NCBI GenBank assembly: GCA_963773055.1
Contig: CAVYZL010000006.1
Coordinates: 1,240,001 to 1,304,000 of the forward strand
Direction of reading: 5' to 3'
Source: PALSA-612 sp963773055
Lineage (GTDB): Bacteria; Actinomycetota; Thermoleophilia; Gaiellales; Gaiellaceae
DNA length: 64,000 nucleotides
Shown: one piece after another, positions 32,494-41,090 of the stretch
Numbering within the stretch: the first letter of the stretch is position 1
How the letters are laid out: every line of letters starts with the position of its first letter
The notes under the pieces: model-generated
Database searches by the model: none
What the model saw: the letters and a program-made list of their open reading frames with translations, nothing else
Told to the model about the DNA's origin: nothing
Made by a program: the position numbers and the translations under genes

Positions 32494-34395
32494 TTATGCG
32501 CGACCGTCCTCGGCCACCGCGCTCTCCGGAAACGCGACCACGAGCACCTCGCACGGGGCTCGCCTGAGCACGTATTCGACCGTCGGCGAGAAGAAGCGCG
32601 ACTGGCGCCGCCACTTCGGCGCGGAGCCGAGCACGATCAGGTCGACGTCACGCGCTATCGCCTCGTTGACGATCGCTTCCCCGATCGCCCGTGCGCGGAC
32701 CGTGTCTCCCCTGACGACGACGCCGTGGTCCTCGCCGAGGAGGCGCGCCTCCTCGATCGACTCGGCCGCCCGGCGTTCCTCGGGGTCCGGGAGCGGAGCG
32801 TCGAGCGGCCGCTCGAGCGGCACCCGAACGACATGGAGCGCCTCGACGTCCGACCCACGCTCCTGCGCGAGCTTCACGGCTGTGGCGATCATCTCCTCGC
32901 CGATGAGGCCGAGCTTCATCGGCACGAGGATGCGAGACAGCGCCGGCTCGACGAGCTCGAGCTGCTCGTCGGGAGCTGTGACGGTTTCGAGCAGCCCCTC
33001 GCCGCGGTGGCGGCGGACGAGGCCGTAGACGACGAGCCCCGCAGCGAGCCAGATCGGCCCCGCATACCGCGCACCCGGGTGCGTGATCATCGCCACCACG
33101 AAGACGGCCGAGGTCAGGAGGCAGCCGATCACAGACGGAATCGGCACGTCGACGCCGCGCACGCGGACGTTCCAGGGCACGCGGTAGGGCCTCGCGAGCT
33201 CGGGCGCGGTGAAGCGAAGCCGGATCACGGCGAGCTGCGCGGCGGTGAACGCCAGCAGCACGCCGAAGCTGAAGAGAGCTGCGAGGAACGCGACCTCGTC
33301 CTCGGCCACCGCCGTGACGGCGACGAGCCCACCGACGGCGATCACGACGATTGCGGCGATCGACGCGGGGGCGATCAGCGTGCGCCGGCCGAGCAGGCCG
33401 AACGGACGCGGCAGCATCCCGTGCTCGCCAAGGGAGTACGCGAGGCGACCGAAGCCGGAGAACGACGTCGTCGCCGCGGCGAGCAGGATCAGCGCACCGG
33501 AGATACCGACGAACACGCGCAGGGCGTCGGCGAGAGCGGATGGAAGGTCTGCCCCGAGCGCGTCGACGATGCCGAGCATCGGCGCGAACAGCCAGGTGTC
33601 GCCGAGCTCGGTGCTCCCCTGCTCGACGGGGAACGCCGACAGGCCGACGATCGCGATGGCGACGTAGAGCGTGACGACGACGCCGATCGCGCTCAGCAGG
33701 CCGCGCCTGATGTCGACGCCGGGACTACGCGCCTCCTCCGCGAGGTTGGCGACCGTCTCGAGCCCCGTGTACGCGAGCATCGCGAGCGGCAGCGCGAACG
33801 CGAGGTCCGACCAGCCGGGCTCGGACCCGATCGTCACCCCTTCCGACAGCGCGTCCGGCGTGAACAGGAACGCGAGCCCGAGCACGACGATCAGGATCTG
33901 GGTCACGAGGTCGAGGACGGCGACGGCAATCCCGATCAGGTACAGCCCGGGGCGCCGGAAGAGGCGGACGAGCGCGATGCCCGCGATCACGAGCACGCCG
34001 ACGACGACATCCCACGGGCGGTCGTCGAGCGCGTCGATCTGGAGCGCCCCGCCGAGGTAGTGCGGCAGAAAGAGCGCCGACAGAGCGATCACGATCACGT
34101 AGTCGAGGAAGAGCACCCAGCCGGTGCAGAACCCGGCGAGGTCGTTGAACGCCTTCCGCACGAGCGTCGCCGCGCCGCCCGTCTCCGGGATCGCCGCCGT
34201 CCCCTCCGCGTACGAGAGAGCGACGAGGAGGAACATGAACCCGGCGATCAGCAGCACTTCCGGCGTCAGCCCGAGCGCGTGGCCGGCGATGATCCCGAGC
34301 GCGAAGTAGATCGAGGACGCGATCTCGCCGTATGCGACGGAGAAGAGCACCGGGGCGCCGAGCGCGCGCTTGAGCACGGGCAGCTTGCGCGCCAT
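32494..34395 (-). CDS. APC-family permease fused to a UspA domain, copy 1
   Basis: 633 aa. Residues 1-460 form an amino-acid/polyamine/cation (APC) permease with twelve helices; consensus features are GEIASSIYFALGIIAGHALGL in TM1 and YTGLETVANLAEEARSPG in TM6. Residues 490-633 form a universal-stress-protein domain (ILVPMKLGLIGEEMIATAVK, DLIVLGSAPKWRRQSRFFSP, EVLVVAF) that usually binds ATP or c-di-AMP. A TrkA pair follows, so K+ or amino-acid uptake with nucleotide control is plausible. ATG overlaps the stop of a 57-aa gene. Confidence 0.9.
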   Translation of the reverse strand: MARKLPVLKRALGAPVLFSVAYGEIASSIYFALGIIAGHALGLTPEVLLIAGFMFLLVALSYAEGTAAIPETGGAATLVRKAFNDLAGFCTGWVLFLDYVIVIALSALFLPHYLGGALQIDALDDRPWDVVVGVLVIAGIALVRLFRRPGLYLIGIAVAVLDLVTQILIVVLGLAFLFTPDALSEGVTIGSEPGWSDLAFALPLAMLAYTGLETVANLAEEARSPGVDIRRGLLSAIGVVVTLYVAIAIVGLSAFPVEQGSTELGDTWLFAPMLGIVDALGADLPSALADALRVFVGISGALILLAAATTSFSGFGRLAYSLGEHGMLPRPFGLLGRRTLIAPASIAAIVVIAVGGLVAVTAVAEDEVAFLAALFSFGVLLAFTAAQLAVIRLRFTAPELARPYRVPWNVRVRGVDVPIPSVIGCLLTSAVFVVAMITHPGARYAGPIWLAAGLVVYGLVRRHRGEGLLETVTAPDEQLELVEPALSRILVPMKLGLIGEEMIATAVKLAQERGSDVEALHVVRVPLERPLDAPLPDPEERRAAESIEEARLLGEDHGVVVRGDTVRARAIGEAIVNEAIARDVDLIVLGSAPKWRRQSRFFSPTVEYVLRRAPCEVLVVAFPESAVAEDGRA

Positions 34396-34568
34396 CAGCG
34401 TCCACCCTTCTTCGCGAGCGAGAGGTAGCCGCGCCCGATGCCGAGCGCGACGAACAGCACGCCGAGCAGATAGCCGACGCCGCCGCCCACGCGTGCCGTC
34501 TGCACGACGAGCGCCACACCGACGCAGACGAAGACTGCAGAGAACACGAGTGCGAGACGGGGGCTCAC
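34395..34568 (-). CDS. 57-residue two-helix membrane protein between the permease genes
   Basis: Too short for routine ORF calling, but its GTG overlaps the upstream permease stop (GTGA) and its TGA overlaps the downstream permease ATG (TGATG). Two hydrophobic stretches (LALVFSAVFVCVGVALVVQ and GGVGYLLGVLFVALGIGR) end in a basic tail (LAKKGGR). The tight coupling on both sides argues that it is a real small subunit or chaperone of the permeases. No known family. Confidence 0.75.
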   Translation of the reverse strand: MSPRLALVFSAVFVCVGVALVVQTARVGGGVGYLLGVLFVALGIGRGYLSLAKKGGR

Positions 34569-36466
34569 GCGGCTCTCTTCGCGGCGCCGATCATGACGCG
34601 GCAGCTTGCGTTCCGGAGCACGTAGTCGATCGTCTTTCCGAAGATCTCGCTCGTGCGCGTTCGGTGCGGAAGGCGCGGCGCGCCCATGACGATGATGTCC
34701 GAGTTGCGGCGGACGGCTTCCTCGACGATCGCGAGGCCGGCGCTTCGCTCACGCACGAGCCTCTCGACCACGCGCACGCCGTACAGATCTCCGATGTCGT
34801 GCGCCTCGCCGAGGAGCGAGTCCGCGAGCGCGTCCTGCTCCGGCAGCTCGACATTCAACGGAAGGTCGAGCGGCACGACGATGACTCGCATCGCCACGAT
34901 CGTCGCGCGACGCTCCGTCGCCAGGCGCGCCGCGATGTGCACGGCCTCGCGTGCCTGCTCGCCTTCGACGATCGGGACGAGGATCGATCGGTACTCGAGC
35001 ACGGCGGCGGGCCCGAGCATCGGCGGCGCCTTCACCGTCTCCGTCAACGGCAAGTGGACCACGCCGCGGCGGTAGACGACGTAAAGGACGAGCCCGGCGG
35101 CGAGCCAGCCCAGCCCGGCGTAGCGCGTCGCAGGCTCCTGGATGACCACGACGAGCCACGCGAGGAACGTCGCTGCGCCCCCGACGAACGCGAAGATCGG
35201 CCAGTCGACGGATCCCACGCGAAGGTTCGGCCGCGCCTTGAAGAGCAGCTCGTCTCCCTCGTCCCCGCGCCTCCGAAGCTGCACGACCGCAGCGTGCGCG
35301 ATCGTGAAGGAAAGCATCGCGCCGAACGAGTACATCGTCCCGAGGAAGTCGACCTGGCCGGGCAGGAGCACGAGCGTCGACATCAGCCCCGCAAAGACGA
35401 CGAGCGCGAGCCACGGCGTCTTGAACTTTGGGTGGAGACGCCGGAAGGCCGCGGGGAGCTGCTGGTAGGACGCCATCGAGTAGGTGATCCGGGAGGCACC
35501 GATGACGCCCGCGTTCGTCGCGATGAAGAGGATCGTCGCCGCGAGGATGCCGACGTAGATCCGCAACGCATGGAGAGACAGCCCCGACAGCCCGAGGTTG
35601 TCGACGATGCCGAGAATGGGGTCGTTCTGGTAGCCGCCGTCCTCCGGAGGGAGCGCGAGCAGCGTCGTCAGGCTGCCGTCGATGCGCTCGACGGGAAGGG
35701 CGGAGAGCGCGACGAGCGGCAGCGTGAAATAGATGGCGAACACTGCAACGGCAACGAGGCCGATCGACCGTGGGATCGTCCGCGCGGGCTCGCGCGCCTC
35801 CTCTGCGAGGTTGGAGACGGTCTCTATGCCCGTGTACGCGATCATCGCCACGGGAATGGCGAGAAAGAAGTTGCTCCATGTTGGCGCGATCCCCAAGTGG
35901 ACATTCGAGGACAGCGTCGAGGCGTTGAAGACGAGGGCGAAGCCGAGGAGAACAAGCAGGATCTGCGTCGCGAAGTCGGCAATCGCGAGAAAGATGTTCA
36001 CCCTCGCGGACTCCTGGATGCCCACGACGTTGAGGCCAACAAGGATGATGATGACGACGACCCCGCCGACGATGTCCCACGGGTTTTCTCGGAGCGGCTC
36101 CCAGAAGATCGAGAGGTAGTGCGGCACGAAGAACGCCGAGATGGCGATCGTGATGATGTAGTTGAGCATCTGCGCCCACGCCGCTCCGAACGAGACGAAC
36201 TCGTTGAACGCATGGCGAGCAAAGCTCGACGACCCACCCGCTTCCGGGAAGCGCACGGTGCCCTCCGCGTACGTGAGAGCCGTCGCGGCGAAGAAGAGGC
36301 CCGCGATGACGAACACGAGCGGCGTCAGCCCGAGCGCGAACGCCGCCGTGACGCCGAGCGCGTAGTAGATCGAGGAGCCGACGTTCCCGTACGCCGTAGA
36401 GAACAGCGCCGGCGTGCCCAGCACGCGCTCCAGTCTGTGCTCTCTCCGGCGCCGGCTTCCGGCCAT
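34565..36466 (-). CDS. APC-family permease fused to a UspA domain, copy 2
   Basis: 633 aa, same length and architecture as copy 1: TM1 GNVGSSIYYALGVTAAFALG, TM6 YTGIETVSNLAEEAREPA, and a C-terminal UspA domain (ILVPIVEGEQAREAVHIAAR, DIIVMGAPRLPHRTRTSEIF). The equal length and order indicate a tandem duplication, with different substrate preference possible. First gene of the APC run; no clear promoter seen in the short gap to hppA. Confidence 0.9.
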   Translation of the reverse strand: MAGSRRRREHRLERVLGTPALFSTAYGNVGSSIYYALGVTAAFALGLTPLVFVIAGLFFAATALTYAEGTVRFPEAGGSSSFARHAFNEFVSFGAAWAQMLNYIITIAISAFFVPHYLSIFWEPLRENPWDIVGGVVVIIILVGLNVVGIQESARVNIFLAIADFATQILLVLLGFALVFNASTLSSNVHLGIAPTWSNFFLAIPVAMIAYTGIETVSNLAEEAREPARTIPRSIGLVAVAVFAIYFTLPLVALSALPVERIDGSLTTLLALPPEDGGYQNDPILGIVDNLGLSGLSLHALRIYVGILAATILFIATNAGVIGASRITYSMASYQQLPAAFRRLHPKFKTPWLALVVFAGLMSTLVLLPGQVDFLGTMYSFGAMLSFTIAHAAVVQLRRRGDEGDELLFKARPNLRVGSVDWPIFAFVGGAATFLAWLVVVIQEPATRYAGLGWLAAGLVLYVVYRRGVVHLPLTETVKAPPMLGPAAVLEYRSILVPIVEGEQAREAVHIAARLATERRATIVAMRVIVVPLDLPLNVELPEQDALADSLLGEAHDIGDLYGVRVVERLVRERSAGLAIVEEAVRRNSDIIVMGAPRLPHRTRTSEIFGKTIDYVLRNASCRVMIGAAKRAA

Positions 36467-36483
36467 CAGGCGACTCTAGACCG

Positions 36484-36507
36484 TGGCCCGGCCCGACCCC
36501 GGGGCCA
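36484..36507 (-). terminator. Possible terminator hairpin after hppA
   Basis: TGGCCC (36484-36489) pairs with GGGCCA (36502-36507) with further GC pairing inside. It sits a few nt past the hppA stop and before the APC gene. No U-tract, so the call is weak. Confidence 0.4.
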
Positions 36508-36512
36508 GGTCC

Positions 36513-38564
36513 CTAGGTGTGAATCGACGCGATCAGCGGGATGATGAGGATCGCGACGATGTTCGCGATCTTGATCATCGGGTTGATCGCAGGGCCGGCA
36601 GTGTCCTTGTAGGGGTCGCCGACGGTATCGCCTGTGACAGCCGCCGCGTGCGCTTCGGAGCCCTTGCCCCCGAACGCCCCGTCCTCGATCAGCTTCTTGG
36701 CGTTGTCCCACGCGCCTCCACCGGAGGTCATCGCGATCGCGAGGAAGAGCCCGGTGACGATCGTGCCGATCAAGAGCCCGCCGAGCATCTCCGGCTTGAT
36801 GATCCCGACGACGACCGGGAAGACGATGGGGATCAGCGCGGGCAGGAGCATCAGCCGGATCGCCCGGCCGGTGACGATGCTGACGGCGCGTGAGTAGTCG
36901 GGCCGCGACGTGCCCTCCATGATCCCGGGGTCCTCGCGGAACTGTCGCCGCACCTCCTGGACGACCTCGCCGCCGGCGCGGCCGACGGCGGTCATCGCGA
37001 GTGACGCGAAGAGGAACGGCATCAGGCCCCCGAGGAAGAGGCCCGCGATCACCCAGGGGTCCGAGAGCTCGAACGTGACATTCAGGCCCTGCTCGGCCAG
37101 ACCGCGGACGTACTCGTCGAAGAGGATCAACGCGGCGAGACCCGCGGAGCCGATCGCGTAGCCCTTCGTCACCGCCTTCGTCGTGTTGCCGACGGCGTCG
37201 AGCGGGTCGGTAACGCCACGCACGGACTCGTCGAGATCGGCCATCTCGGCGATCCCGCCCGCGTTGTCCGTCACCGGGCCGTACGCGTCGAGCGCAACGA
37301 TCAGGCCGGCCATCGACAGCTGGGCCATGACAGCGACGCCGATCCCGAACAGCTCCTGGCCGGCGGCGTAGTACGCGGCGATGATCCCGGCCGCGATCAC
37401 GATCACCGGCGCGGCCGTCGCCTGCATGCCGTAGGCGAGCCCGGCGATGATGTTCGTCGCGTGCCCGGTCTGCGACGCCTCGGCGATCGCCTTCACCGGG
37501 TGCCAGCGCGTTCCCGTGTAGTACTCGGTGATGGCCACGAGCGCGAAGGTGACGCCTAGCCCGATCAGCGCCGGCAGGTACAGCTCCGAGAAGCTGAACG
37601 TCGCGCCGTCGAAGGCGAGCGTGATCGGGATGAAGCCGATTGCCGAGAGGACGGTGGCGACGATCACGCTCTTGTAGAGCGCATTCATGATCGAGCCGTC
37701 GCGGCCGATGCGCGCGAAGAACGTGCCGATCACGCAGGAGAGGATCGAGATGCCGCCGATCGCGAGCGGATAGAGCCAGAGCTCGGAGATCGGGAACTGC
37801 GTCGCGATCAGCATCACGGCGACCGCGGTGACGGCGTACGTCTCGAACAGGTCGGCCGCCATGCCCGCGCAGTCGCCGACGTTGTCGCCGACGTTGTCCG
37901 CGATCACGGCCGGGTTGCGCGGATCGTCCTCGGGGATGCCCGCCTCGATCTTCCCCACGAGGTCGGCGCCGACGTCGGCCGCCTTCGTGAAGATGCCGCC
38001 GCCGAGTCGTGCGAAGACGGAGATCAGCGAACCGCCGAACGCGAGGCCGATCAGATCGTCGATCGCCGAGTCGGACGAGTTGTTCAGGAGATCGGTGAGC
38101 ACCCAGTAGTAGCCGGCGACGCCGAGCAATCCGAGCCCGACGACGAGGAATCCGGTCACCGATCCGGCCTTGAAGGCGACATCGAGCGCGGGCTTCACGC
38201 CCCGCTTCGCCGCCTCTGCTGTGCGGACGTTCGAGCGCACGGCGACGTTCATGCCGATGAAGCCGGCCGCCGCGGACAGCACCGCGCCGATCAGGAACCC
38301 GATCGCCGTCCCCCACCCGAGCTCGTTGTAGAAGCCGAGGATCAGGAACGGCACGACGGCGACGATCGCGATCGTCGTGTACTGCTTCTTCAGGTACGCG
38401 GCCGCGCCTTCCTGGACGGCGCGCGCGATCTCCTGCATCCGCTCCGAGCCCGCGGGCTGGCGCATGAGCCAGATCGTGAGGTAGAGGCCGTAGCCGATGG
38501 CGACGCCCGCGCAGATGAGCGCGAACAGCACGGCATGGTCGTTGAAGAAGCTTGCTACGAGCAC
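36513..38564 (-). CDS. hppA: Membrane-bound proton-pumping pyrophosphatase
   Basis: 683 aa, about 16 membrane helices. PPi hydrolysis drives H+ export. Signature sites are ADNVGDNVGDCAGMAADLFE (about residues 220-240), GDTVGDPYKDTAGPAINPMI near the C-terminus, and RLGGGIFTKAADVGADLVGK. The segment GNTTKAVTKGYAIGSA carries Lys, not Ala, at the position that sets potassium dependence, which places it in the K+-independent H+-pumping subfamily. GTG start with a GGGAGGG SD just upstream. Confidence 0.96.
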   Translation of the reverse strand: MLVASFFNDHAVLFALICAGVAIGYGLYLTIWLMRQPAGSERMQEIARAVQEGAAAYLKKQYTTIAIVAVVPFLILGFYNELGWGTAIGFLIGAVLSAAAGFIGMNVAVRSNVRTAEAAKRGVKPALDVAFKAGSVTGFLVVGLGLLGVAGYYWVLTDLLNNSSDSAIDDLIGLAFGGSLISVFARLGGGIFTKAADVGADLVGKIEAGIPEDDPRNPAVIADNVGDNVGDCAGMAADLFETYAVTAVAVMLIATQFPISELWLYPLAIGGISILSCVIGTFFARIGRDGSIMNALYKSVIVATVLSAIGFIPITLAFDGATFSFSELYLPALIGLGVTFALVAITEYYTGTRWHPVKAIAEASQTGHATNIIAGLAYGMQATAAPVIVIAAGIIAAYYAAGQELFGIGVAVMAQLSMAGLIVALDAYGPVTDNAGGIAEMADLDESVRGVTDPLDAVGNTTKAVTKGYAIGSAGLAALILFDEYVRGLAEQGLNVTFELSDPWVIAGLFLGGLMPFLFASLAMTAVGRAGGEVVQEVRRQFREDPGIMEGTSRPDYSRAVSIVTGRAIRLMLLPALIPIVFPVVVGIIKPEMLGGLLIGTIVTGLFLAIAMTSGGGAWDNAKKLIEDGAFGGKGSEAHAAAVTGDTVGDPYKDTAGPAINPMIKIANIVAILIIPLIASIHT

Positions 38565-38716
38565 TGGCCCTCCCTCACGGAATTTGGCTCACAAAGTCAG
38601 CGCCGGATCCGCCCGGCGCGGGGAAATCTTCTATCACAAGGTGAGGAGCCTAACCAACCGTTCGGGGGAACGCAGCAGGGCGCCGACGGACGTGCGGCGC
38701 CCTGCGCGTCGCCGTG

Positions 38717-39939
38717 CTACCGGGCGAAGGTCACCTGGACGGACTTGGTCTCCGTCGTCGCCCGCCCGTTCGTCTTCAGGACGATGGTGAACGTCGCCTT
38801 CACCGTCTTCCCTGCCGGTCCGTGCACGCTCATCGCGATCGGCGTGAACTTGCCTGCCGCGACCTTCCCGTGCCTCGGCCCGAGACGCCCTTGCCCTTCA
38901 ATGTCGCCACAGCATCCACCTGAGCTGGGCACGCGAACCCTGTGCCGCCGTAGCGGATCGTCGCCTTGCCGCCGTTCACGGAGATGCGACCCGGCACGTT
39001 CGCCGTGCCCGGCTTCTTCTTGTCCTCCGCGAAATGGACGATGCTCAGAGGGCTGTTCTGGATCACGTAGAGATCACCCTTCGGGCTGACCGCGGTGTCC
39101 TTCGCGACGAGGTCTGTCGTCGTCGCAGTCGCAAGCGCCTTCCCCGACGGCGAGTACTTGACGAGCCGCCGGTTCGGCGCGTCGAGGTGCCAGAGGTTGC
39201 AGTCGAGGTCGACGCCGAACCCGAAGCTTCCGCCACCCGGCGGCGCAAACGATCCGAGCTCCTTCCCGTCCGCCGCATAGCGGCGGATACGCGGCACGGA
39301 GCCACCTGGCCCATCATTCACCTGGTAGATCGTTCCATCAGGCGAGACCTCCGAGTCCTCCGAGCGGTACTCCCCGCGGCCGATAAGGCCCTTGTTCACG
39401 TAGCCCGTTGGGGTCATGTCGAACCTGCGGATGCCCCCGTAGGTCTCGCCGATCACGGCGATGAGGAGGTTGCCGTCAGCATCGACTGCGATCCCGGACG
39501 CGCCCTCCTTGAACCCGTAGATGTCGATCATCGTGAGGAACGTTCCGTCGGGCTTGAACTGCTGCACTCTCGAGTTGCCGTAATCCGCCACCCAGATGGT
39601 TCCATCGGGTGCGATGTCGACGTCCTCGGCGCCGTGGAACTGCCCGTTACCGTCGCCGACCGATCCCCACTTGCGGAGGAACGTTCCTGTCGCGGAGAAC
39701 ACCTGGACGCGGTTGTTGTCCGTGTCCGCGACATAGACGGTCCCGCTCTTGTCGATCGCGAGCCCGTCTGTGGATGCGAACTGCCCTGTCGCCGTCCCAT
39801 TCTTTCCCCACTTGCCGACGACTTTGTAGCCCTGACCCACGGCGGCCTGTTCGCGCGCGCCGGCCCCGCCGACGGTTACCGCTACGGCAACCGTCACCAC
39901 CACGACTCCGGCCGCGATTCTCCTGTGTCTAGCTCTCAT
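38717..39939 (-). pseudogene. Exported NHL-repeat protein with a C-terminal frameshift
   Basis: About 405 aa when corrected. Signal peptide (residues 8-28) then an NHL beta-propeller with repeats of the form G-x-F-x-x-x-D-G-L-A-I-D-x-x-G-T-V-Y-V-A-D (TDGLAIDKSGTVYVADTDNN, AEDVDIAPDGTIWVADYGNS). After the propeller a domain AQVDAVATLKGKG is interrupted at about 38888 by a one-base shift; in the other frame it continues RLGPRHGKVAAGKFTPIAMS to a natural stop at 38717. Uncorrected, it ends at 38830. The ATG at 39939 has AAGGAGG 4 nt upstream. Confidence 0.75.
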
Positions 39940-39960
39940 CACTCCTCCTTGCTGGTTGGA

Positions 39961-40116
39961 CTAGCTCCCGGTGTGCAGCGGATCCTTGGCTGCCTTCTTC
40001 GAGAACGCCTCGAGCGCGGCCGCCGGCTGGGAGCCGGCCTGCATTGCGGCCACGAGGGCGAGTGCCGCCGAGAGGGCCACGAGCGTCGCCCTGCGGATCA
40101 CCGGTCGAGAACGCAT
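39961..40116 (-). CDS. 51-residue exported peptide next to the Cys-rich protein
   Basis: 51 aa. Residues 1-33 form a signal peptide (ATLVALSAALALVAAMQAG), leaving a short mature piece (EAFSKKAAKDPLHTGS). Its ATG overlaps the end of the Cys-rich gene by 19 nt, so the two are linked. No homologue recognised. Could be a small secreted factor or only a fortuitous frame; the signal peptide and coupling support the first. Confidence 0.4.
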   Translation of the reverse strand: MRSRPVIRRATLVALSAALALVAAMQAGSQPAAALEAFSKKAAKDPLHTGS

Positions 40117-40969
40117 CGCCCCCTCTTGCACTTGTAGCCAGTGCCGCAGCAGTTCTTCTTCCCACACGGGGAGGGGCACCGCTTCCGGCATCGTTGGTAG
40201 CGGGCCGTCCGGTCGACGGGCGCCGGGACGTCGGCGATGATCGTTGTGAAGCAGAATTCGTCGTCGGGGCAACACTCCGAGCCGCACGTCCGACCCTTGC
40301 CGGGCTTGCACTTGCAGACGGCCTGCTTCACTCCCTGGGCTTTGCACGTCTGGTCGGGACCGCAGCAGGCTGTGCTCCCCTGGTTGAAGCAGCAACGTGT
40401 GCCGTTCTTGCAGCAGCGGGTCTCCTGACAGTCGCCTGACCCGCACGGTTGGGCCGTCGACCCGCAGTTGTCGCATTTGCCGCGATTGCAGATCTCGTTA
40501 CGCGTGCAGCACGTCTTCCCGCACGCCTTCTTGCAGGAGCCGGCGGGCCAGTCGCAGTTGGGGATGCAGTCGCCGTCGTCGCAGTCTTTGAACTCCGGCC
40601 GCTTGCAGCAGGTGAACGCGGCGCAGCCGTCGCTGATCCTTCTTCCCCGCGCACGGGATGTCGTTCGGCCGCCTTGCACCGGTCGACACAGACCGGGTCG
40701 AAGATCGTGCCTTCGCAGCTGTACCTCCTCGCAGGCGACCCGCAGCAGACCGGCGGCCCCGTACCCAGGTTGACGACCCTGGGGCATGCCCTCACGTCCG
40801 AACCGCAGCCTGCGTCGCAGGTAGCGCTCCGGCCTGCGAGCCCCACCCGCGGCCATAGACCCGGCACCGCAGTCGCGATCAACGTCGACCCGAGCAGTCG
40901 CAGCGCGCGCCGCCTCGGCATCGGTACCGCCAGCGCGCGCGCGAGATCGTCGAGGTGCCGTTCGCCCAT
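40098..40969 (-). pseudogene. Cys-rich protein with Tat signal, two frameshifts
   Basis: About 290 aa when corrected. It begins with a Tat signal (PRRRALRLLGSTLIATAVPG, about residues 17-36) after an N-terminal soluble segment (MGERHLDDLARAL). The mature part has about 40 Cys in CC, C-x-C and C-x4-C spacings (TCCKRPEFKDCDDGDCIPNC, ECCPDDEFCF). Near 40650 the frame changes twice (CVDRCKAAER, then DIPCAGKK, then ISDGCAAFTCCKR), each by one base. Family known from actinobacteria and Chloroflexi; function unknown, possibly disulfide-stabilised outer-surface protein. TatA/TatC in this window would export it. Confidence 0.7.
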
Positions 40970-41078
40970 CAGCCGGCCTGCGGCGACGGCGCTCCGTCGC
41001 AGGAGACGCCCGTGGGCAGGGCGATGGGCACACGCGGACTGTAGGGACGTAGCTCTTTGATTGCACTAGGGATTCCCC

Positions 41079-41084
41079 TAGGCT
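41079..41084 (+). promoter_or_regulatory. -10-like TAGGCT before the LuxR-type regulator, with TTGATT 16 nt upstream
   Basis: TTGATT (41057-41062) and TAGGCT (41079-41084) are 16 nt apart and the ATG is 6 nt further, a good leaderless promoter. A partial palindrome CTAGGGATTCCCCTAG lies in the spacer and may be a regulator site. Confidence 0.5.
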
Positions 41085-41090
41085 TGCGCC

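Noticed and set aside
34370..36544. 724-aa plus-strand frame opposite the APC permease
   Set aside because: Rich in Arg/Asp/Glu as expected for the complement of a membrane protein gene; no motifs.
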